In this document: positions 46,204 to 54,751 of the stretch, piece after piece
How the letters are laid out: every line of letters starts with the position of its first letter
Numbering within the stretch: position 1 is the first letter of the stretch
Source of the DNA: Bacteroidota bacterium
GTDB lineage: Bacteria > Bacteroidota > Bacteroidia > Sphingobacteriales > Sphingobacteriaceae
Assembly: GCA_026224775.1 (NCBI GenBank)
Contig: JAMFRP010000026.1
Coordinates: 124,001 to 188,000 of the forward strand
Length of the DNA: 64,000 bases
Direction: 5' to 3'
Notes under the pieces: generated by a model
Database searches by the model: none
Told to the model about the DNA's origin: nothing
Seen by the model: only the letters and a program-made list of their open reading frames with translations
Translations under genes and position numbers: made by a program

Positions 46204-46604
46204 TGGAATTCACCAAACTAACTGCTAAATTGGATAACATAGGTATGACAGCATCAACATTGTGCGCTATTCATTGTGCCCTTGTACCTATTTTTATAAC
46301 TGTTTTACCATTAATTGGCCTTGGGTTTTTAGCAAATCCATGGTTTGAGTGGGGGATGATAATTTTAGCATTTATAATTGGTGTATCATCTATCAGTTCT
46401 TCGTATTTTCGCATGCATAGGCGTTTGGTTCCGTTGTTATTATTAAGTATAGGTTTTACAATAATTATACTTGGCCATCTTTTTATTACCGGTTGGCTTG
46501 AAGGTATTGTTGTACCTTTGGGTGGGTTTACCATAGCAACAGCGCACTTTATAAATTATAGGTATGTTGGTGCCTGTAAAGTTTGTAACCATGAGTCACA
46601 TTGA
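46203..46604 (+). CDS. MerC-domain membrane protein
   Basis: A 133-residue protein with four predicted transmembrane helices and the MerC pattern: DNIGMTASTLCAIHCALVPIF (helix 1 with a CAIHC cysteine pair), VLPLIGLG and a C-terminal CKVCNHESH metal-binding-like tail. MerC proteins move metal ions, classically mercury, but in Bacteroidota such genes beside Fur-family regulators are more likely linked to essential metals such as zinc. The ATG at 46203 is preferred to the upstream frame start at 46167, which would lie inside the operator palindrome. The regulator gene follows 12 bp later. Confidence 0.82.
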   Translation: MEFTKLTAKLDNIGMTASTLCAIHCALVPIFITVLPLIGLGFLANPWFEWGMIILAFIIGVSSISSSYFRMHRRLVPLLLLSIGFTIIILGHLFITGWLEGIVVPLGGFTIATAHFINYRYVGACKVCNHESH

Positions 46605-46616
46605 GATCCATAGTAA

Positions 46617-47048
46617 ATGACAGAAATAACCAATAATAGATTTGAGCATTTGCTTGATTTGCATCATTTAAAAAAAACTGGTCCAAGATTGAAGGTTTTG
46701 GCCATGATGTCTGCAAAAAATACTGCAACATCACAACCTGATTTGGAGGGTTTAATGGAAGATGTGGACCGTGTTACGCTTTATCGAATATTAAATGTGT
46801 TCGAAGAAAAAGGTATCATCCATAAGATATTCGATTTAAATGGAACTGCCAACTACGCTATTTGTACCTCTAACTGTCAGGAGCACCTTCACCACGACGA
46901 ACATTTGCATTTTAATTGTACCGTTTGTAATAAGGTATATTGTTTAAATGATTTAAGTTTGCCTGCGTTCAACTTGCCACCTGGTTTTAAGGCCGATGGA
47001 TTCACGTTGTATGCATCGGGTACATGTCCGCAATGCAGCAAAAAATAA
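46617..47048 (+). CDS. Fur-family metal-responsive repressor
   Basis: A 143-residue Fur-family protein. The N-terminal winged helix (about 8-80) contains KTGPRLKVLAMM and DRVTLYRILNVFEEKGIIHKI. The C-terminal dimerisation domain has HHDEHLHFNCTVCNKVYCL with a CxxC pair, and a second pair in GTCPQC near the end, together the structural zinc site. The metal sensed cannot be told; zinc (Zur-like) is a reasonable guess from the MerC partner. It probably represses its own operon through the palindrome at 46165-46185. Confidence 0.88.
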   Translation: MTEITNNRFEHLLDLHHLKKTGPRLKVLAMMSAKNTATSQPDLEGLMEDVDRVTLYRILNVFEEKGIIHKIFDLNGTANYAICTSNCQEHLHHDEHLHFNCTVCNKVYCLNDLSLPAFNLPPGFKADGFTLYASGTCPQCSKK

Positions 47049-47132
47049 TTTCTAATAATACAACTAAACTTAATCTCGGTTAAGTAATAACAAGGTTGAT
47101 GGGTGAGTGGATAGAAACGATATATATAATTA

Positions 47133-47969
47133 ATGAGAAAATATTTATTAAGAATAACTACAATTACTGGGATAGCGATATTATTTTTTACAACCTATAC
47201 TGTAATTGTATCCTTTACACTTCCACAACAAGATACCACGTCTGCTAAACCATTCAAAGTAAGGACTATTGTTATAGATGCTGGCCACGGCGGTAAAGAC
47301 CCGGGAGCCCATGGCTCATATTCGGTAGAAAAAACTGTAGCATTGGATATTGCCCTGAAACTTCGTGATGCTATACATGAGAGTTATCCGGGAATAAAAG
47401 TTATTATGACACGTTCTGATAATACCTTTATCCCGCTGAATCATCGCTCCGAGATCGCCAATGATAATAATGCGAACCTGTTTATTTCAATACACTGCAA
47501 TTCATCGCCTGAGGGTACTGCGAGTATCGCCCATAAACAAAAAGGAGTGATGGTATTGGTTTATGGTTTCCATCGTAAAGGGGAACAAATGGAAGCCCTG
47601 CGCGAAAACTCGGCCATCTACCAGGAAAAAAACTATAAGGAAACGTATGAAAGCTATGATGAGACTGATCCAACCAATCTTATTGTACTAAACGCTTATA
47701 TGCAGAAATATCGCAAGCAAAGCATTCTTTTTGGCGACTTGTTGATGGATCAGTTTAAAGCCACGGGTGACAGGGTTACTTTAGGTGTGAAAGAACAAGG
47801 CGTTTTAGTTTTAGCGCACAGCGGTATGCCGAATGTGTTGATAGAAACAGGCTTTATTAATAATCCGGAAGAAGAGGATTATCTTAATTCAGCAAGTGGA
47901 CAAGGAGAAATTGTTAGCTCGATTGTTAAAGCGATAGGGGAGTATAAAAACGAAGTGGATAGCAAATAG
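47133..47969 (+). CDS. N-acetylmuramoyl-L-alanine amidase (Amidase_3)
   Basis: A 278-residue periplasmic hydrolase that removes the stem peptide from peptidoglycan during cell separation. An N-terminal hydrophobic segment (about 7-30) acts as signal or anchor. The catalytic domain (about 43-272) has zinc ligands H52 in DAGHGG, E66 in SVEKT and H121 in SIHCNS, and the catalytic glutamate E238 in VLIETGF. The extra segment around residues 130-215 (FHRKGEQMEALRENS) is the insert typical of Bacteroidota members. It is directly convergent with the MBL gene, with no base between their stop codons. Confidence 0.9.
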   Translation: MRKYLLRITTITGIAILFFTTYTVIVSFTLPQQDTTSAKPFKVRTIVIDAGHGGKDPGAHGSYSVEKTVALDIALKLRDAIHESYPGIKVIMTRSDNTFIPLNHRSEIANDNNANLFISIHCNSSPEGTASIAHKQKGVMVLVYGFHRKGEQMEALRENSAIYQEKNYKETYESYDETDPTNLIVLNAYMQKYRKQSILFGDLLMDQFKATGDRVTLGVKEQGVLVLAHSGMPNVLIETGFINNPEEEDYLNSASGQGEIVSSIVKAIGEYKNEVDSK

Positions 47970-48782
47970 CTATAAATTAAAGGCCAATTGTTTTGCCCTG
48001 CCGATAACTGTATTTACCCCACCAATGTAATAAACAGGTGTTTCTTCATATCTTGATGCTACTACAATTTCGGTTCCGTTAGCGTTAGTGCTAAAAAGCT
48101 CATATACCAAATCAGGTGAGTTATTGTTTTTGGATAGATGAGCAAGTAATAAATGGGTCATAAACTCAGGCTTATGATTTATAAAAAGCTCTAATGCCTG
48201 TTTATTTGAAAGGTGACCATGTCCGCCACGAATCCTTCTTTTTAAATGATAGGGGTAACCACCATTATCCAGCATTTCATCATCGTAATTTGCCTCTAAA
48301 AATGCCGCGTGGCATTTGCTGAAATGCGATATTAAATTCTCACAGGCTACGCCAATATCGGTAAATACACCCACTGTAATATCCTTGCAGGAGACAGTGA
48401 AGCTATGTGGCTCAATAGCATCGTGAAATTTAGAGAACGCCGTAATGATTAACCCGCCTATAGTAACCGGATTTTTGGCGATAAAATGAACTATTTGATA
48501 GTCTTCCGGGTTAACGCGCAGATGTTTTAATGTTCCGGGAGTTATGTAAACCGGGATATTATATTTTTTTGCCAGTACGGGTACACCGTTGATATGATCA
48601 CTATGTTCGTGAGAAATAAATATGGCCTTTACTTTTTGGATAGATAAACCCAGCCTGAGTATGCGTTTTTCTGTTTCGCGGCATGAAATTCCTGCATCAA
48701 CCAACACGGCTTCGTGCTCATTACCAATGTAATAGCAGTTACCGTTACTTCCCGAATTTAATGATGTAATAAATAGCGACAT
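47970..48782 (-). CDS. MBL-fold metallo-hydrolase, YycJ/WalJ-like
   Basis: A 270-residue metallo-beta-lactamase-fold protein. SLNSGSNGNCYYIG at the N-terminus and the metal motif HEHSDH (H58, H60, D62, H63) place it with the YycJ-type nuclease-like hydrolases. Those are implicated in DNA processing or cell-wall control in other bacteria. The ATG at 48782 (MSLFITSL) matches the family N-terminus. A second ATG two codons upstream (48788) is possible. A minus-strand -7-like box TATTTTTG (48791-48798) sits so close that the shorter start fits better. It shares a 68-74 bp gap with divergent yceH. Confidence 0.85.
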   Translation of the reverse strand: MSLFITSLNSGSNGNCYYIGNEHEAVLVDAGISCRETEKRILRLGLSIQKVKAIFISHEHSDHINGVPVLAKKYNIPVYITPGTLKHLRVNPEDYQIVHFIAKNPVTIGGLIITAFSKFHDAIEPHSFTVSCKDITVGVFTDIGVACENLISHFSKCHAAFLEANYDDEMLDNGGYPYHLKRRIRGGHGHLSNKQALELFINHKPEFMTHLLLAHLSKNNNSPDLVYELFSTNANGTEIVVASRYEETPVYYIGGVNTVIGRAKQLAFNL

Positions 48783-48844
48783 TTTCATTACAAAAATACT
48801 CGCTTTTAATCAAAAACTTAAAATTTCAATACAAAACGGATGAT

Positions 48845-48857
48845 TATATTTGGCCCA
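48845..48857 (+). promoter_or_regulatory. -7 box of yceH with start codon at the predicted +1
   Basis: TATATTTG (48845-48852) is followed by GGCCC-type bases and the ATG at 48857, again exactly four bases after the box. The arrangement is nearly identical to that of merC and predicts a leaderless mRNA. Confidence 0.55.
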
Positions 48858-49504
48858 TGGATTCACCCAAAACTTTACCTGTACTTGATGCCCCTGAGCT
48901 ACGTGTGCTCGGCGTACTAATGGAAAAAAGCAAAACCACTCCGGATTATTATCCCATGACGGTTAATAGCTTGATAGCGGCCTGTAATCAAAAAACCAGT
49001 CGCAAGCCGGTTGTTAACTATGATGAGGAAACGGTAGTATTGGCTTTAAATACATTAAAAAGGCGTGGATTGGTATCAACAGCTACCGGTGGATCGGATC
49101 GTTCGGTGAAATACAAGCATAATTTTGGAATTGTGTTCCCGGTTGTGCCATCTGAGGTAGCCATCATTTGTTTGCTGTTACTTCGCGGCCCACAAACTCC
49201 TGGCGAATTAAATACCAACTCAGGCAGGTTGTATGAGTTTGAATCTATTGAGGATGTGCAAGCTGCCCTGGAAAAATTATCAGAAGAAGAAACGCCATTT
49301 GTAATTCAATTACCTCGCCGCGCGGGACAGAAAGAAGTCCGTTATGCTCATTTATTAGCAGGTACACCTGATTTGACGGAAGATTTAAATGATGATCAAC
49401 CGATAAGGTCTTCAAATGAATTGGAAGCGCGCGTTAGTAAACTGGAGCAGGATTTAGCAACATTAAAGGAAGCTTTTGATAACCTGATGAAGGAGCTGTC
49501 TTAA
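48857..49504 (+). CDS. YceH family protein (DUF480)
   Basis: A 215-residue protein of the DUF480/YceH family, built of two winged-helix domains. Family motifs are LDAPELRVLGVLMEKSKTTP, YYPMTVNSLIAACNQKTSR and LLLRGPQTPGELNTNSGRLY. The C-terminus is a short coiled coil (about 190-214). The biochemical role is not established; the fold suggests nucleic-acid or protein binding. It is convergent with the LysE gene two bases beyond its stop. Confidence 0.88.
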   Translation: MDSPKTLPVLDAPELRVLGVLMEKSKTTPDYYPMTVNSLIAACNQKTSRKPVVNYDEETVVLALNTLKRRGLVSTATGGSDRSVKYKHNFGIVFPVVPSEVAIICLLLLRGPQTPGELNTNSGRLYEFESIEDVQAALEKLSEEETPFVIQLPRRAGQKEVRYAHLLAGTPDLTEDLNDDQPIRSSNELEARVSKLEQDLATLKEAFDNLMKELS

Positions 49505-49506
49505 TT

Positions 49507-50160
49507 TTAAGCGGAAGGGGCAGCGAAAATAAAGTGGGTAACCAGTTTATCCAGTATTACAAGTGAGGCTATAATTAATGCTATCCCGGCAACTTCATTA
49601 AGGCGGTGGATCATTTTAACGGAAATTCGTGCGCGTAATTTATCAGCATAAAAAGCTTTAGTAGTATCCATGCCAAATTGTACAATCAGGATGGTTAAAA
49701 ACATAATGCCAATATCTAAGGAACGATGATGAGCGCCAACCCTAAATAGAGTACTTGCGGCAGTTATAACCGTAACCCAATGAAATAACAGGCTTGGATT
49801 GAATATGCACATGGCAAATCCTTTTAAAAAGTAACCTGCCCGGTTAATGCTTGATGGTACAGAGGTTTTATAAGTAACTTCGGCTTTTTTAAAGAAATAA
49901 TATACCCCGACTGTGAACAAAATAGCACTGCCAATTACCCCGGCAATGGTTTTTTGCTGCTCAGATATATTAATATACTGCGAGCCAAATAGCAGGCCGC
50001 CTACGAACACAACATCGCTACAAACCACACCCAACGCCAATGCAACGCCGGCATGAAAGCCATTAGCAATACTAGTTTTAATTAGAGCGAAAAAAACAGG
50101 GCCTGTAAGGAACGTCAGCACTAATCCAAACCCCAGTCCCGAAATAACAGCTTCTATCAT
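49507..50160 (-). CDS. LysE-family exporter
   Basis: A 217-residue inner-membrane protein with about six transmembrane helices. The family N-terminus is clear: GLGFGLVLTFLTGPVFFALIK and SIANGFHAGVALALGVVCSD. The LysE/RhtB superfamily exports amino acids or related metabolites; the substrate here cannot be told. It is divergent from the MFS transporter across a 162-bp gap in which I see no clear promoter motif. Confidence 0.85.
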   Translation of the reverse strand: MIEAVISGLGFGLVLTFLTGPVFFALIKTSIANGFHAGVALALGVVCSDVVFVGGLLFGSQYINISEQQKTIAGVIGSAILFTVGVYYFFKKAEVTYKTSVPSSINRAGYFLKGFAMCIFNPSLLFHWVTVITAASTLFRVGAHHRSLDIGIMFLTILIVQFGMDTTKAFYADKLRARISVKMIHRLNEVAGIALIIASLVILDKLVTHFIFAAPSA

Positions 50161-50322
50161 TAATTATAAGCTCAGTTGAACAATGCGAATATGCGATTTT
50201 TATCTCTTAAAAATAGAAACTTAATGTTTCGATACCATTAATTAAAAAAAACAATGCTGTAATTCTAAAAAATCATTTATGTTAGTGGTTTCATATCAAT
50301 TACTGTACAACCTAATTAAATA

Positions 50323-51960
50323 ATGGAACAAAACAAACAAAAAAGCTACGGCTCTGCGTTATATACGCTAATAACCGTATTTTTCTTCTGGGGCTTTTTA
50401 GCAGCCTCTAATGGGGTTTTTATACCTTTCTGCAAATCACACTTTAACTTATCGCAATTTCAATCGCAATTAATTGACTTTACCTTTTATGGTGGGTATT
50501 TTATCGGATCGTTGATATTGTACTTTGCATCACAAGCCAGTAAGGTGGACATATTAAATAAGTTAGGCTATAAAAATGGTATTATTCTTGGTCTTATAAT
50601 ATCAGCTGCAGGAGCGTTAGGTATGATCCCTGCTGTTGCATCAGGCTCATTTGGCTTAATTTTAACTGTATTCTTTATAATTGCTATCGGGTTTTCATTA
50701 CAACAAACCGCGGCAAACCCGTTTGTTGTTGCGCTTGGCCCACCCGAAACAGGTTCAAACCGCTTAAATTTTGCAGGTAGTATAAACAATATAGGTGCTT
50801 TGTTAGGTCCTGTTGTTGTTGGTTTAGTATTATTTGGTTCAGCATCAGCTAAAATAGCAGTAGCCGATGTGCAAATATCATCAATAGATAATCTGTACTA
50901 TATACTTGCAGGTTTATTTATAGCCGTTGCTATATTTTTCTGGGTATCAAATTTACCAAAGGTTACCAGTGACGAAGAACTTGAGTCAAGTACAAAAGCG
51001 AACATCCCGCTGTTTGTCATTTTTATCGCGTTTTTGTTGATTCTTGCTGCTGATCCTATCAGCCTTAAAACATCAATACCTAGCCAATATTTTGTTTACG
51101 CTTCGTTGGCCATTATCATATTTACATTGGTAGGTACCATTTTTGCCGCTAAAAAAAGCACACATGGTTGGGGCGCTATGCAATACCCGCAATTAATTTT
51201 AGGTATGATAGCTATATTCACTTATGTAGGTACCGAGGTAACTATTCAAAGTAATATGGGGTCATTGTTAAAAACCCCCGCATTTGGATCATTCAATGAA
51301 TCAGAAATTGCACCATTCATCTCATTGTATTGGGGTAGTTTAATGATAGGCCGTTTTGCCGGTTCGATAGGTGCTTTTAACCTGGCAAAAACAACAAAAA
51401 ATATCCTGTATGTTTTAGTGCCGTTTATTGCATTTGCACTTGTTTTGGCAGTGAATAAGTTTTTTGCCGGCGTTGACGTAAGCAATTTATATGTTTATGC
51501 TGTTTGTGTGGGTATATTGGTTGTAGCTTTCTTTATAGGCAACCAAAAACCAGTACGTACTTTATCTACATTAGGTATACTCGGTGTTATTTTTATACTT
51601 ATAGGATTATTTACAACTGGCAGGGTTGCTACATTTGCTTTTATTAGCGGTGGTTTATGCTGTTCAATCATGTGGCCTTCAATATTTTCCTTAGCTATAA
51701 CAGGCTTGGGCAAATACACCAGTCAGGGTTCCGCATTTTTAATTATGATGATATTGGGCGGTTCTATTATTCCACCATTACAAGGTAAAATTGCCGATGG
51801 TAGTAATAATTTAATAGATGGTATGAGTGGTATTCACTTTTCATACATCGTTCCCGCATGTGGTTTTGCATATCTTATTTATTTCGCATGGAAGGTTAGT
51901 CGTGAATTACGCAGCCAGGGTATTGATTTAGATCACGTGGAAGCAAAAGGCGGACATTAA
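50323..51960 (+). CDS. Sugar MFS transporter (FucP-like)
   Basis: A 545-residue inner-membrane permease of the major facilitator superfamily, FHS/FucP-like branch (LFFWGF-type start [39 protein letters not shown]). That segment is typical of glucose/galactose/fucose:proton symporters in Bacteroidota. It is about 100 residues longer than E. coli FucP, and the extra length is mid-protein hydrophobic sequence (about 220-330). It could take up the monosaccharides freed by the upstream glycan loci, but it is not next to them. A long hairpin lies just after its stop codon. Confidence 0.87.
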   Translation: MEQNKQKSYGSALYTLITVFFFWGFLAASNGVFIPFCKSHFNLSQFQSQLIDFTFYGGYFIGSLILYFASQASKVDILNKLGYKNGIILGLIISAAGALGMIPAVASGSFGLILTVFFIIAIGFSLQQTAANPFVVALGPPETGSNRLNFAGSINNIGALLGPVVVGLVLFGSASAKIAVADVQISSIDNLYYILAGLFIAVAIFFWVSNLPKVTSDEELESSTKANIPLFVIFIAFLLILAADPISLKTSIPSQYFVYASLAIIIFTLVGTIFAAKKSTHGWGAMQYPQLILGMIAIFTYVGTEVTIQSNMGSLLKTPAFGSFNESEIAPFISLYWGSLMIGRFAGSIGAFNLAKTTKNILYVLVPFIAFALVLAVNKFFAGVDVSNLYVYAVCVGILVVAFFIGNQKPVRTLSTLGILGVIFILIGLFTTGRVATFAFISGGLCCSIMWPSIFSLAITGLGKYTSQGSAFLIMMILGGSIIPPLQGKIADGSNNLIDGMSGIHFSYIVPACGFAYLIYFAWKVSRELRSQGIDLDHVEAKGGH

Positions 51961-51969
51961 TATTTTTTA

Positions 51970-52043
51970 GTCATTAACGTCATTGAGTCATTAGGTCATT
52001 CTGTATATTACAGGTGATTTAATGGCTCAATGACGTTAATGAC
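51970..52043. repeat. Long palindrome built from GTCATT units
   Basis: The arms 51970-51993 and 52020-52043 are 24 bp each and pair at 23 positions, the odd one being a G-T pair. The inner segment adds CTGTA (52001-52005) / TACAG (52009-52013) at the tip. The left arm and its extension contain four GTCATT units (51970, 51979, 51987, 51995). The element fills the 99-bp gap between the MFS and dCMP deaminase genes. It may act as a terminator or mRNA stabiliser, or be a dispersed palindromic repeat of this genome. Confidence 0.75.
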
Positions 52044-52059
52044 CAAATAACATTCAAAG

Positions 52060-52512
52060 ATGAAACCGAGTTTCAATCATATATTCATGAATCTGGCAAC
52101 AGATTTGGCGTTGCGCTCACACTGTATTAAAGCGCATGTAGGGGCAGTTTTAACCAGGGATACACGTATTATATCAATAGGATATAATGGCCCACCGGCG
52201 GCAACACACAACTGCGACGAGGAGTGGCCCGAGACCGGCTGCCCGCGTGATTCAAAAGGTAGTTGTTCATTAGCATTGCACGCGGAAGAGAATGCGATAC
52301 TGTATGCTGTTAAAAATGGCGCAAAGCTGGAAGGATCGGTTTTGTATACAACTTTGTCGCCTTGTATTGCTTGCGCGCGGTTGATCTATTCAGCAGGTAT
52401 AAAACATGTTTACTATAAACACTCTTATGCCGAATACAAAGGTTTAGCAAGCGATGAAGGTGTTGACTTCTTAAATAAATTTGGAGTGCTGACCGAGAAA
52501 TTTAACGATTAG
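52060..52512 (+). CDS. dCMP deaminase family protein
   Basis: A 150-residue zinc-dependent deaminase. The zinc site is H74 with catalytic E76 in HAEEN, and C102 and C105 in PCIAC. Supporting motifs are VGAVLTRDTRIISIGYNGPP and the extra CDEEWPETGCPR region typical of ComEB/dCMP deaminases. It should convert dCMP to dUMP for thymidylate synthesis in the cytoplasm. It is convergent with cytidylate kinase, another pyrimidine nucleotide enzyme, 5 bp away. Confidence 0.9.
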   Translation: MKPSFNHIFMNLATDLALRSHCIKAHVGAVLTRDTRIISIGYNGPPAATHNCDEEWPETGCPRDSKGSCSLALHAEENAILYAVKNGAKLEGSVLYTTLSPCIACARLIYSAGIKHVYYKHSYAEYKGLASDEGVDFLNKFGVLTEKFND

Positions 52513-52517
52513 TATAA

Positions 52518-53198
52518 CTATATATTAGTTATCAAGGGATGGATCCTGTCCAACGCGAAATCTAACTGCTGTTGTGGCGTTAAGTCTGTATTATCTAATA
52601 TTATGGCATCATCGGCTCTAACCAGTGGGCTTTCCTTGCGGGTAGTATCCTGATAATCACGATTGGCAATGTTTTTAAAGACTTCTTCCAATGTGATATT
52701 TGGGTTTTTACCTATCATTTCTTTATAACGTCTTTCAGCACGCACTTTCGGATCAGCAGTCATGAAAATTTTAATATCAGCATGCGGGAAAACCGCTGTG
52801 CCTATATCGCGGCCATCCATTACAATGTTTTTTGATTTACCCATGCGTTGCTGCTGCTTAACCATTTCTACACGTACGTCGTGTATGGCTGATACCGCAC
52901 TTACATTATCAGAAACAGGCATCTGCCTTATTTCTTCAGAAACTTCTTCGTCATTAAGGGTAATATGCGTTTCGTAATCGCGTGAGTGAAAGTTCAAATG
53001 AATGTTTTTAAGCGCCTCTGTAACTTGTGAAATATCACTCTGGTCGACATTGTTACGTAAAAAATATAAGGTAACGGCACGGTACATAGCCCCGCTGTCA
53101 ACATAAATAAAATGAAGTTTCTTAGCTAATGCCTTAGCTAAGGTGCTTTTACCGCACGAGGAATAGCCATCAATGGCAACTACAATATTCTTGCTCAT
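52518..53198 (-). CDS. cmk: Cytidylate kinase
   Basis: A 226-residue enzyme phosphorylating CMP and dCMP with ATP. The P-loop GYSSCGKS (11-18) follows the N-terminal MSKNIVVAID. Further family motifs are YVDSGAMYRAVTLY, NIVMDGRDIGTAVFP and DRKESPL-type DTTRKESPLVRADDA. The ATG at 53198 is used; a TTG two codons earlier is not needed. A minus-strand box TAATTTTG (53214-53221) is 15 bp upstream and predicts a leader of about ten bases. Confidence 0.93.
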   Translation of the reverse strand: MSKNIVVAIDGYSSCGKSTLAKALAKKLHFIYVDSGAMYRAVTLYFLRNNVDQSDISQVTEALKNIHLNFHSRDYETHITLNDEEVSEEIRQMPVSDNVSAVSAIHDVRVEMVKQQQRMGKSKNIVMDGRDIGTAVFPHADIKIFMTADPKVRAERRYKEMIGKNPNITLEEVFKNIANRDYQDTTRKESPLVRADDAIILDNTDLTPQQQLDFALDRIHPLITNI

Positions 53199-53253
53199 GA
53201 GCAACTAAAATAACAAAATTAGTTGATTGGTTAATTATTGATAGGATGAAAGT

Positions 53254-53261
53254 TATATTTG
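53254..53261 (+). promoter_or_regulatory. -7 box of the ArfB-like gene
   Basis: TATATTTG matches TAnnTTTG exactly. The ATG at 53286 lies 24 bases after it, giving a short leader of about 20 nt. A TTG lies 24 bases upstream of the box, slightly far for a -33 element. Confidence 0.45.
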
Positions 53262-53285
53262 TGGCACAGCCAACCAGCCACCCCC

Positions 53286-53693
53286 ATGAACATTAATAGA
53301 GATATATTACAAAAGGAAGTTTTTTACAAAACATCGCGCAGCGGGGGTAAAGGCGGGCAAAATGTAAATAAGGTTTCTACTAAGGTTGAACTGTTATTTT
53401 CGGTAAATGATTCAGTGCTTTTTAATGATGATGAAAAGCTGTTGCTGAATGATAAACTACAATCCCGTTTTAACAAAGATGGCTTAATACAGGTTATTTG
53501 TGATGAAGACCGAAGCCAATACATGAATAAACAAAAGGCTTTAGAACGGTTGGTAGGGCTACTCACTATATCACTTCACAAACCTAAGATCAGAAAGAAA
53601 AAAGGAATAAGCAAGGCAGCCAAAGCGATTCGCTTAGAAAATAAAAGAATTAATTCAGCTAAAAAAGAAAGCCGAAGAGCTAAGTTTGATTAA
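53286..53693 (+). CDS. arfB: ArfB-like peptidyl-tRNA hydrolase, ribosome rescue factor
   Basis: A 135-residue release-factor-domain protein. The catalytic GGQ loop is at residues 23-25 in SRSGGKGGQNVNK, followed by STKVELLF. The basic C-terminal tail (RKKKGISKAAKAIR, RINSAKKESRRAKFD) is what ArfB/YaeJ places in the empty mRNA channel of stalled ribosomes. There is no codon-recognition domain. It should free ribosomes stuck on broken mRNAs. The ATG at 53286 is preferred to the TTG at 53259 because that frame start overlaps the -7 box. Confidence 0.9.
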   Translation: MNINRDILQKEVFYKTSRSGGKGGQNVNKVSTKVELLFSVNDSVLFNDDEKLLLNDKLQSRFNKDGLIQVICDEDRSQYMNKQKALERLVGLLTISLHKPKIRKKKGISKAAKAIRLENKRINSAKKESRRAKFD

Positions 53694-53701
53694 TAAGTAG
53701 C

Positions 53702-54676
53702 TTATTCAAATCGATATAAGCCTGTAATAGCTCCCCATTGATGAGATTGTAACATTTCCTTATCATCCTTTGTGTGGTATATGGCTGCTATATCAAATAC
53801 AAAACGGGTTGTGGTAAAAGCCACTCCTAATTGATTGCTTAGAATGAAGGGTTCTTTGTCGGATGTTACTTCCATGCTGTTAGGGCTTTTGGTGGTGAAT
53901 AACCCGCCTTGTATTGTTGCATCATAAGCCACATAATTTATCTGCGGTTTATAGTAAAAGAATAATTCGTGCTGATGCAAAGGTGCTTTTTTATTCTTTT
54001 TAATGGCAGTGCTTTGTGTACTAACAGAATTGAATAATTGGTTGAAATTTCCAAATCTGAATAAAGGCCCTAAACCAGCACCGCTAAAACCATTGCCCAA
54101 ATTTCCGTAGCTGGTTATGGAAACATCAAATCCTGTTGTTCTTGCTAATAGTCTGTTGTACTCGGCTGATAAATTTAGAACCGCATTATTATCTATTTGG
54201 TACTGCCAGCCCGATGGCGGATAAAATCCAAAGGTTTTATGTACCCAGGTTTGTACCTGTTTGCCGTAGGCATCTGGGCCAATCATACCAATTTGAGCGC
54301 TTAATTTTAGATTGCTCTCATCACTATAAAGAAAATTTAAAGTAGAGCCTATATATAAATAAGTAGCAAATGGGCGATCAATAGCTAAAGGATCAGGAGG
54401 GCCGCCAGGAGTTAATACAATTGATCCGGATTGGGGGTTGAATATTTTTTGCCCTGCCTCAAACCCGAGTACTTTATTTTGGAGCTTTGAACTGCTATCT
54501 ACCGCTAAAGCATGCCTGAAATAGATGAAAATACCATCAGTATAATACCTGTCTGATCCTCGTAATAAATAAGAATCATTATCGGTCTCTACTCCAATCT
54601 CGTTGCTGTGGGTTTGTGCAAATAATTGAGTACTGCTAAAAAGAAAAGCTATTAAAATGAGTAACTTAAATTTCAT
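53702..54676 (-). CDS. LpxR-family lipid A deacylase (DUF2219)
   Basis: A 324-residue outer-membrane beta-barrel with a signal peptide ending at QLFAQ (about residue 21). The LpxR hallmark is present near the N-terminus: GVETDNDSYL (N33, D34), then DRYYTDGIF (42-50). LpxR removes the 3'-linked acyl chains of lipid A in the outer leaflet. The middle (PLFRFGNFNQLF) and the C-terminal strand ending in YRFE fit a barrel. Bacteroidota paralogues of this family may act on other lipids. The gene upstream on the same strand encodes an outer-membrane-like protein 75 bp away. Confidence 0.82.
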   Translation of the reverse strand: MKFKLLILIAFLFSSTQLFAQTHSNEIGVETDNDSYLLRGSDRYYTDGIFIYFRHALAVDSSSKLQNKVLGFEAGQKIFNPQSGSIVLTPGGPPDPLAIDRPFATYLYIGSTLNFLYSDESNLKLSAQIGMIGPDAYGKQVQTWVHKTFGFYPPSGWQYQIDNNAVLNLSAEYNRLLARTTGFDVSITSYGNLGNGFSGAGLGPLFRFGNFNQLFNSVSTQSTAIKKNKKAPLHQHELFFYYKPQINYVAYDATIQGGLFTTKSPNSMEVTSDKEPFILSNQLGVAFTTTRFVFDIAAIYHTKDDKEMLQSHQWGAITGLYRFE

Positions 54677-54751
54677 CCGGTGGAGTTAGTTGGCTAAATT
54701 AACAAAACCACTGAACAGAAACTGGTTTTAATATTAATTTGACAATTAATA

